Positions 56,700 through 64,000 of a DNA stretch of 64,000 bases are shown here, in pieces. Location: assembly GCF_008831285.2 (NCBI RefSeq), contig NC_045144.1:1054001-1118000 (forward strand), read 5' to 3'. The DNA comes from Nymphaea colorata. Taxonomy: Eukaryota; Streptophyta; Magnoliopsida; Nymphaeales; Nymphaeaceae. The position numbers were made by a program, and so were the translations under genes. Below the pieces are notes generated by a model, which was not told the origin of the DNA, searched no databases, and worked only from the letters and a program-made list of their open reading frames with translations. The first letter of the stretch is position 1; the number at the start of each line of letters is the position of its first letter.

Positions 56700-57620
56700 C
56701 TTCATTTTAAGGAAACCAAGCATCATACTGAGTTCTAACATTTTCAACCTTTGTGTCTACCACACTCTTGCATGGAAAGCTGTGTTCATCAAATATGCAA
56801 TGCTTGGAGATGTAAACTCGTCCTGATTTAAGGTGTAAACATCTATAGCCTTTATGCAAAGTGTTGTAACCCAAAAATATACAAGGTATTGATCTTGGTT
56901 CTAGCATATGTCTGGCATAATCTCTCAAGTATGGGTAGCATAAGACCTGAATGTTCTCATGTAATCATACTCAGGCCTGACACCAAACAACTTCTCATAA
57001 GGCATTTCATATTCAAGAGTGTTGTAGGAATTCTTTATGAACCCAAACAGCAGTGTTAAATGCATCCACCCAATACTTTAGGGGTAAATTTGCATAGAAT
57101 AACATCGCTAGACCCAACTCAGTAACAATTCGATGTCTTCTTTCAGCTTGCCCATTCTGCTGTGGTGTGTATGGGCAAGACATTGTATGACGAATTCCAT
57201 TGTAGTCAATTTTTTTTTCATTCTATTATTATCAAATTCTGTTCCCCCGTCTGAATGAATGATCTTGATCATTTTATTGAACTGATTCTTTATGTATACA
57301 ATAAACTTCTCAAAACAAGACACAAAATCTGATTTCTCTCTTAGAGCAAAAATCCAGCAATATTTTGTGGAATCATCAACAAAAATTGCATAATATCTCA
57401 TCCCTTGTACTGAAACTATTGGTGATGGCCCCATAAATCACAGTGGAGCATATCAAAAGGTTGTGTCTCTTGTTTATCTGCAGTAAAGAATGGTAAACGA
57501 GAAGATTTTGCCATAGAACATCCAACACATATATTTTTCTCTTCAACATTCAAACTACATATTTGTTTTTCTCTATTTAGAAATTTCAAAACACTATAGT
57601 TAACATGAGCTAGCCTTCTG
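56700..57620 (-). pseudogene. Integrase of the TA...TA copia element
   Basis: The core (57434-57108) has 'RYYAIFVDDSTKYCWIF' with the first catalytic Asp and 'IIHSDGGTEFDNNRM' with the second. The Glu region is changed ('HTHHSRMGKLKEDIELL', family 'TPQQNG..ERRH'). The C-terminal part (56928-56707) reads 'CIFLGYNTLHKGYRCL' and 'RVYISKHCIFDEHSFP', the standard copia integrase tail. Shifts separate the parts. Confidence 0.85.
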
Positions 57621-57859
57621 TGTCATATCTCCAAACTGACTATGTTTTGACGGTTTGAAAAACATGCCTCCTTTATTCCTACTTCAGCATGTAAAGATCA
57701 CCTTGACGACGTCCTTCAGCTAACACTCGCTTTGTTTCCCTGATCTTAATTTGGAAATGGTCATGCGAAAAACAAAAATCCACTGGTAAGTCTCTTATTA
57801 GTTGACTTACTGAAATCAAATTTATTCTAATTTCAGAAACAACTAAAACATTCTTCAAC

Positions 57860-58065
57860 TCTAATCTATTTTAATCTATTTTGGTTAGAGCCGATTTTTG
57901 CTTCTCCAACTTGTGTAATCTTAAGAGACTGTCCATTTTCCACTATAACTCTTTCTGTACCTCTATATTTGGTTGTGTTCAGAAGCATACATGAGTATGA
58001 TGCTATGTGCGAAGTCGCTCCAGAGTTTGGAAAACAGGCATGATCCTGGTTATCAACCATAGTTA
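57860..58065 (-). pseudogene. Protease of the TA...TA copia element, active site lost
   Basis: Reads 'CFPNSGATSHIA', where the family has 'W..DSGAT.H.T'. The single catalytic aspartate is Asn (one base change). It continues 'VIVENGQSLKITQVGEAKI', the usual flap and strand region. Without the aspartate Gag-Pol could not be processed. Confidence 0.85.
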
Positions 58066-58148
58066 TTGCTGCTAAAGCTTATGCAGCTTCTTCTGCCTTA
58101 TATGCATTATCAAATCTGTGCCAGCATCTAAGAGCAGAGTGATTCGAT

Positions 58149-59043
58149 TTAAAGCAAATCTGGCATACCATACCCTTTTCTTGGTTCACTGTGGTGTTTC
58201 TTTTGGCATCTGTAATTTCTTGTGATTTGTTGAAGCCTTGGCAATGTTTCCATGATTATCTTGTTGCCCACTTTATATGAATAAAACCCCCTGCCTTGAG
58301 AAGAGAAGTATTGTCTTCCTCTTCCTCCACGTTTACCATAGAACATCTGACTTTGGGCATAAAATGCATATTGGTGCTGGATTTCTCCTTCATATTGATT
58401 GAGTGACTTCAATGTTTTGTGGCTTTGTAGCAATGGTATAACGTCCTTATAAACAGGAATTGGGGGCTTCAACATTGACGTCACAAACGACTCATATTCA
58501 GGCCCCAATCCATTTAAGAGAAGAAAGACCTTTGTATGGTCATTCACCGGTCATCCAATGGCCTGCAATTCATCACAAATACTTTTGAAATTCCGTATGT
58601 AATCAGCCATAATCATATTCTTCTTTTTGTGTGTCTGCAATTTTTGTAGCAGACAACATTCTCTTTCTTGAGAATCCAAGCGTATGCCTCCTCGAGTGTC
58701 CTCCATACCTATTCTGATGTTTTCAAACCAACAACGAGCCCTATGACTTCTTCAGATAGGGTGCCCGTGATCCACCCACGTAGGAGTCGGTCCGATTTCT
58801 TCCATTGCAAGTAGTCTGGGTTAATCTCTCGCTTATCTCCATTGATAATGTACTGATCAGGAACAAAGATTTCGTCATTGATGAATCCTTGCAAATCTTG
58901 ACTCTCGATCAAACCAGAACCTGGGTCTTCCAGAGAAGGAAATTCGTTTGGGAGAGTTTTATGGACACAAAATTTGCCACATTCAGCATGGACGGGTAGG
59001 AGTACTTCTAGTTTGTGACTGCTGCTGCAATGGGAGACGCCAT
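58149..59043 (-). pseudogene. gag of the TA...TA copia element
   Basis: ATG at 59043 opens 'MASPIAAAVTN', followed by a stop, then 'MLNVANFVSIKLSQTNFLLW' and, after a shift, 'LIESQDLQGFINDE'. The second half (58547-58149) reads 'FLLLNGLGPEYESFVTSML' and a Gly/Arg-rich 'GKRGGRGRQYFSSQGRG'. This is the UBN2_2-type gag of a common plant copia lineage. The start was chosen because the 'MA.P.AAAVTN' opening follows the primer site directly. At least one stop and two frame changes. Confidence 0.85.
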
Positions 59044-59060
59044 GGATGCTGCTCTCTCGA

Positions 59061-59072
59061 GCTCTGATACCA
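59061..59072 (-). promoter_or_regulatory. tRNA-iMet primer binding site
   Basis: Minus strand TGGTATCAGAGC, the standard plant copia primer site complementary to the 3' end of initiator tRNA-Met. It lies directly next to the 5' LTR. Confidence 0.95.
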
Positions 59073-59372
59073 TAAAGGAAAGAGAGAACTTCTATTTTTC
59101 TGTTTGTGCTTTTCTGTCGCACTACTTTACAATGAGCACAACTGTGCTTTATATACTAAAAACAAAAGAATATTCTTAAAAAGATATTTTCTGTTATAAC
59201 AAATAGTTGTTGCACTGCTCCACCACGAATTCCAGCATTTCTCTGCTCCACCACGAGTTCCAGCATGCCTAGCCATTTCTAATCTTTCACGCAAGGCCTG
59301 ATATAAAAAATATTTCATGATACATCTAATGTATACTGATTTTCTTTGGAGTGTATTTCAGCTGAGTTAATA
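59073..59372 (-). mobile_element. 5' LTR, TA...TA type
   Basis: 300 bp. On the minus strand 'TATATAAAG' (59155-59147) is a good TATA box, about 75 bp before the LTR end. The LTR ends CTTTA with no gap before the primer site. Confidence 0.9.
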
Positions 59373-59377
59373 AACTC

Positions 59378-60312
59378 TATGCATTCCAATAGAATTCCAT
59401 TATTCCACAGATAAAAATTAGCTTTCTTCCCATCTTTCACCTGCCAACAAATATTGTTACAAACCCTCTTCCATATTTTCATAATGTCCTTCCAAATTAG
59501 AGACTCTTTGCTTCCAATCCTGCAAGTCCAAACACTCATAAGACTAAGATACTTTTTGTCTACAGGTGTTTTGCCCATGTATTATCCTCAGTCAATGCCT
59601 TATATCCCAAAAAAGCAAGATTAGCCACATTCTTATCTTTTAATCTGCAAAAACCAACTCCTCCCTCCAAGTAAGGTCTAGCCAAAACCTCCAAAGCAAC
59701 CAAATGGGATCTATGGCCAACTTCTGAATTATCCCACAAAAACCCAGACATGAGCATCTTTAAATTTTTAACTATGGCATCCGTGCATATTAATAGAACC
59801 ATCATCCTATATATATGAAGAGTGTGAAGAACAAAATTGATCAAGCAATTTTTTCCTTCAAACGACAATAGCCTTCCTTTCCATAAGCACAATTTTTTCT
59901 GAACTTTGAGAACCACAGGGTCCCATACATTTCCCTCTAGCCTATATGGGGATAGAGGCAGTCCTAAATACTCCAATAGAAACTACCCTTCCTTCCAATC
60001 AGTATGTTGGAGCCTTCCTTGATACAAATTAGATCTGCATACCTGATCTCTATTAAATTCATTTAGACATCCCAGCAAATGTCTTAGCAATTTATCATTA
60101 GCCTTCATGAAGAACAACACATCATCAACATACGGGATAGAGCCATACTTAGGAGCACCTCTTCCTAGAATAGGAATATCATTTTTCCACCTCATGATCT
60201 TAGCTTGGAGGTTCCTTGAAAATTCTCCATCAAATCAAAAAAAGAAAAGGTGATAAAAGACTACCTTGCTGAAGACCTCTACCACTTTTCATGAACTCCC
60301 CTTGGCTTTGTT
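59378..60312 (-). pseudogene. L1-type LINE RT fragment, split by the copia insertion
   Basis: Minus strand: 'GRGLQQGSLLSPFLF' near 60265 (family 'GLRQGDPLSP.LF'), then 'GSIPYVDDVLFFMKAN' at about 60140 with the catalytic DD kept. Next come 'EYLGLPLSPYRLEG' (59975), 'FLWDNSEVGHRSHLVALE' and 'GGVGFCRLKDKNVANLAFLG'. The frame continues to 59378, where the target duplication of the copia element breaks it. Frameshifts occur near 59980 and 59570. Confidence 0.88.
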
Positions 60313-60317
60313 CGCAT

Positions 60318-60901
60318 GAAGAATGAATCTCTGCATAGAAATCAAACATGAAAGCTTGTAAATTACTTAAGGACAAGATGATAATTTTTGCAAGTGTGTC
60401 TTTAAGAAAAAGGAAGGTACCTCACAGTTAGTAGATGCAAAGGACAAAGCATGGTTAGTTGCAAAAGGCTACAACTAGGTAGAAGAAACTAATTTTAGTG
60501 ATATTTTTTTCTCTTGTTGATAAGCATAGTTCTATACTTGCTTTAGTTGCCATGCATGATATGAAATTAGAATAGCTTGACGTTAAAATAACATTTTTAT
60601 TTGGTAAATTATTAAAAGAATATATATATTATTATATTATTATATTATATATTATATATATATATATGCATCAATTTGAAGATTTTGTTGTGAAGGAAAA
60701 GATAATCATGCGTGTTTCTAAAGAAATCATTATATGACTGAAGCAATCTCGTAAGCAGTAGTTGAGGGGCATGTTATCGTAACTTTATACAAGTCAAAAA
60801 AAGTTGATTATTTATTACGATAGTCAAAGTGTCGTTCACTTGACCAAGATTAGATGTATCATGAGATGACAAAACATATTGATGTCAGGTACGATTTTAT
60901 A
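60318..60901 (+). pseudogene. copia pol deletion derivative (locus C)
   Basis: Near-copy of 48423-49005: same opening, same TA microsatellite position (60621-60667, longer here), same internal jump from RT to RNase H. It ends at 'gtacgatttta', earlier than locus B, without pol end or LTR. Loci B and C share 'gtaactttatacaagtc', where locus A has 'ttaactttgtacaagtc', so B and C are closer to each other. Confidence 0.82.
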
Positions 60902-60904
60902 GTA

Positions 60905-61635
60905 TGCACCACCACTGTGTTTATAGAAAATGTAGTTTTCTACATCATCAACGAACCATAATTATGATTACTCAAAGCACTACTTGTTGAGTAGCCCCAA
61001 ATAAGATGCTTGAAACATCCATTTGTCTAACAAAACTACTCACCACTAAAACACAAATGGTCAATGCATGGATGAAGTATAAAAAAATAAATGAAAGCAA
61101 AGTAATTAACTACTAACTAACTAGTATATTATATATATGATACACAAGTGCTCTAGTAGATATCCTCATGCTTATGTCACGTCTACCATGGGTTGATGTC
61201 TTCAAGATCAGTAGCTTATGGTATCCCTTGACGTAGGGTGTGAGTCGTTGTCCTTTAACCTTAATCTGCTTCTGAAATGGGAGTCCTTAAACTTCACAGC
61301 CCTATGAAAAAATATATAACTATTTATATAATAGGAACCATCATAGATTATCTTCTTAAAAGAGATCTATTCAAGCAATTAGCACAAGCACACCAACCTT
61401 GTGTGGTTAGGCAATACAGTCTACATCCACAGTGAGGAAATCTTACACTGCTACTTTTCATTCACCTTCTTTCACCATTACAATGATGACCATTAAAGGA
61501 ATGGCTCCTCATCAAAGTATAATGAGTAGGAGGCACCCTTCCTACTCAAGGAAGAAACATTTTTTGTTTACTGGGAAACTGACAAGACCTTGCCCAAAAC
61601 TATATTCCTCCTACAAGGAATGAGGATTACATGAA
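60905..61635. other. No gene recognised
   Basis: AT-rich with a short TA run at 61128-61139 and an unassigned forward frame (61432-61623). Confidence 0.4.
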
Positions 61636-61639
61636 AAAG

Positions 61640-61985
61640 ACAGGGAACTTCAATGGTATTACTAGCATGCTCTCCATAAAGTTGGAGTGCAGTGCTAATC
61701 TGCGCCAACTTGTCAATTATCTTCTTTACTGATCACAGTGTAGGGACTGGTAAAAATGTCTGCAAGTTAACTCAACTGCTATCATGTGGGGAATATTTAT
61801 TTGCTTTGAATCTTCTCACAGACAAAATTGCAGTCCACTTATATGTTTAATTCTTTCAGAAAATCAGATTCACACTTATATGCATTGCTGCCATGTTGTC
61901 ACATTTGAGCTCCATGGGTTGACTAACTAGGATATTCATGTCTGTCAATAGATTGATCCATACAGTCATAGTGCAACATGTCATA
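61640..61985 (-). pseudogene. copia RNase H fragment, minus strand
   Basis: On the minus strand broken frames read 'PMELKCDNMAAMHISVN' (family 'LYCDN.AA..IA.NP'), then 'KIIDKLAQISTAL', the copia Pol C-terminal 'KLG..DI..' region. It lies in opposite orientation to, and ends just before, the next element. Confidence 0.65.
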
Positions 61986-62039
61986 GCAATTAAAACAATA
62001 CGCAATCGAACACCTATTAAGCTTGGTGGAAACACAAAC

Positions 62040-64000
62040 CTAATGTAACTAATTTATGAGTTTTTTAATGTATTTCATATGCTTTAATTGATTCAAGTGA
62101 GCATACTAAGTTGGACAAGAAAAGTGAAAAATGTATATTTGTTGGATATTCGGATGTTACGAAAGGGTATCAGTTGTATAACCCTGATACCAAGAAACTT
62201 ATTATTCGGTGGATGTTATTTTTGATGAAAATAGTTTTTGGAAGTAAGTTAACAAAAAAGAGACTTGGTTATTGAAAATGACCTAAACGAACCAAATTAA
62301 TTTGAAAAAGATGAATCTCAGCCTCCACCAACAACACCATTTCCTTGGAGAGCTAAAGAAACCAAAATATTAGACCCATTATGGATAGTGATAGTCCTTG
62401 AAGAAAGGTAAGAGAATTGATAATCTTTATAGTTGTGCACTTGCTTTGATGGTTACAAAACCAACATGTTTTGAAGATGTTTGCGGAAAACAAGAATGCG
62501 AAAAATCCATGGAAGAAGAAATAATGGCCATTCAAAGGAATGACACTTGGAAACTTGTAGATCTACCAGATGGCCAAAATGCCATTGGTGTTAAAATAGG
62601 TCTACATAAATAAAATACAATGTTGATGGAAGCATGCAAAAATATAAAGCAAGACTTGTCGCAAAAAGGTATGCTCAAATGTATGGGGTAAAATTTCAGA
62701 AACTTTTTTTTCTATTGCATGTTTTGAAACTATTAGAATCATTTTAGCATTTGCTTCTCATACCAAATGGTTAGTTTTTTAGTTTGATATGAAGTCTGCA
62801 TTTTTAAATGGTTTTTTAAAGAAGAAGTATATGTTTGCCAACCATAGGGATTTGTTATTAATGGAAAAGAAGAGAAGGTACAAGGATGAAAAAAGCTCTT
62901 TATGATCTTAGGCAAGCACCATGAGCTTGGTATGAGAGATTAGATACATACTTAATGCATAATGGTTTTCACAAAAGTGAAAGTGAACCCACTTATACAT
63001 AAAGGGAATATGTAATGATATTCTCATAGTATGTGTTTATGTAGATAACATCATTTATACAAGTTCCTTTAATATTCTCATTGAAAAATTTAAGATAATC
63101 ATGACGTGTGAATTTGACATGTCAGATCTGGGATTGTTACATTATGTTCTTGAACTTCAGGTTCAATAGACTAACAATGGAATTTTTATTTCTCAAGAAA
63201 ACTATGTTTTTAACATACTTCAGAAATTTAATGTGTTATTATGCAAATTATGTTTCACTCTCATGAGAAGTTAACGATAAATGATGGTACTGTGAAAGCT
63301 GATGAAAGTTATATGGAAGTCCAGTTGGAAATTAATGTACCTCACATAGACACGCCCAGATATTGTGTACCCAGTTAGTCTGATTTCAAGGTTTTTGTAT
63401 TGTCCATCAATACATCATTTTGGAGCAGCAAAACAGATCCTTTGTTACATCTGATCAACATTTAACTATAGGATTTGGTATCGATCTAATTCCAATTTTA
63501 AGTTAATTGGCTTTTTTGACAGCTTCTAGGCTGGTTTTGTTGATGACAGAAAAAGCACAAGTGAATATGCTTTTATTCTTGGATCGGGGGCTTTGTAGTA
63601 GATGTCTAAAATGTAAACAACTATAACTCTATCATCTTCTGAAGTGAAGTATATTGCAGCCACCACATCTGCATGTCAAGCTATTTGGATTCGAAAAATT
63701 TTGAGGGACTTGCACAAAAACAAGATGAGGCGACTGAACTTTTTGTGATAATCATGCAACAATCATCATGACAAATAATCCGGTATCCCACAGAAGAGCT
63801 AAACACATTTGTGTCATCACTTTGTCTGTGAAGCTGTTATTGATGGAATGATAATAATGAAATATTGTTCCACAAATGATCAAGTTGCAGACAGATTTAC
63901 GAAAGCACTCAACCATTCAAAGTTCGTAAAATTCAGGTCATCTCTTGGAGTATCAAGTTTTGCATCAAATAAGAGTGTTAAACTAGATGCAAACAAATTT
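62040..64000 (+). mobile_element. Ty1/copia relic: integrase end, RT, RNase H; cut by window end
   Basis: Forward frames, in order. Integrase tail (62100-62240): 'LDKKSEKCIFVGYSDVTKGY'. RT (62470-63250): 'EEEIMAIQRNDTWKLVDLPD', then 'ALYDLRQAP', a 'VYVDNIIYTS' catalytic box with the second Asp changed to Asn, and 'FDMSDLGLLHYVL'. RNase H (63510-63960): 'DRKSTSEYAFILGSGAL', 'SSSEVKYIAATTSACQAIW', 'DQVADRFTKALNHSKFVKFR'. Stops and shifts throughout. The 3' LTR, if present, lies beyond the window. Confidence 0.87.

Larger units (their letters stand above)
54519..59377 (-). mobile_element. Full-length Ty1/copia retrotransposon with TA...TA LTR ends
   Basis: Two 300-bp LTRs (54524-54823 and 59073-59372), an exact 5-bp target duplication AACTC (54519-54523 and 59373-59377), a tRNA-Met primer site next to the 5' LTR, a purine tract next to the 3' LTR, and gag, protease, integrase, RT and RNase H in copia order on the minus strand. 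By eye the LTRs differ at about 14 of 300 positions. LTRs begin TATTAACTC and end CTTTA instead of TG...CA. Gag and pol carry stops and shifts, so it is not autonomous now. Confidence 0.93.

Overview
This is nuclear DNA of a flowering plant: AT-rich, with many TA, GA and CT microsatellites. It is built almost entirely of decayed plant retrotransposons (Ty1/copia, Ty3/gypsy, L1-type LINE), SINEs and small DNA transposons, with a few host-gene relics. I see no intact protein-coding gene. The longest open frames are pieces of retroelements broken by stops and frameshifts. The species cannot be named from the sequence.

Layout. 0-1.7 kb: copia gag-protease-integrase relic (+). 4.1-5.3 kb: gypsy 3' end and LTR-like DNA carrying a Harbinger-type MITE with TTA target duplications. 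7.3-11.9 kb: nearly complete but dead copia element (-), with its 3' LTR and no matching 5' LTR. 13.6-14.0 kb: hAT-type MITE with a perfect 8-bp target duplication. 14.2-18.2 kb: copy A of a segmental duplication whose copy B lies at 31.5-34.3 kb; copy B has gained a SINE that copy A lacks. 19.7-20.5 kb: 56-57-bp minisatellite. 20.7-23.4 kb: gypsy LTR, gag and protease. 24.6-28.7 kb: large inverted repeat around a gypsy-type LTR. 29.9-30.6 kb: broken RABA (Rab11-like) GTPase first exon and, on the other strand, a coiled-coil exon fragment. 34.3-35.0 kb: GC-rich 58-bp minisatellite.

35.7-40.5 kb (-): at least eight decayed exons of a PATROL1-like (DUF810/MUN-domain) gene, in permuted order. 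40.6-42.1 kb and 48.4-50.8 kb: two related composites of a copia 3' end joined to a LINE 3' end. 42.1-45.1 kb: LINE ORF1 and endonuclease/RT. 45.7-46.7 kb (-): promoter, 5' UTR and first coding exon of an unrecognised host gene, with a 331-bp tandem duplication. 53.3-54.2 kb: second copy of the 20.7-kb gypsy LTR. 54.5-59.4 kb (-): the best-preserved element, a copia retrotransposon with two 300-bp LTRs, a tRNA-Met primer site, a 5-bp target duplication and TA...TA LTR ends. It sits inside a LINE RT fragment (59.4-60.3 kb). 60.3-64.0 kb: three more copia fragments, the last cut by the window end.

The genes do not work together as a pathway. The window records repeated insertion, duplication and decay. 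The best-supported points of interest are the filled/empty SINE site, the TA...TA copia element, the permuted PATROL1-like pseudogene and the 58-bp minisatellite. I did not find a new functional system.
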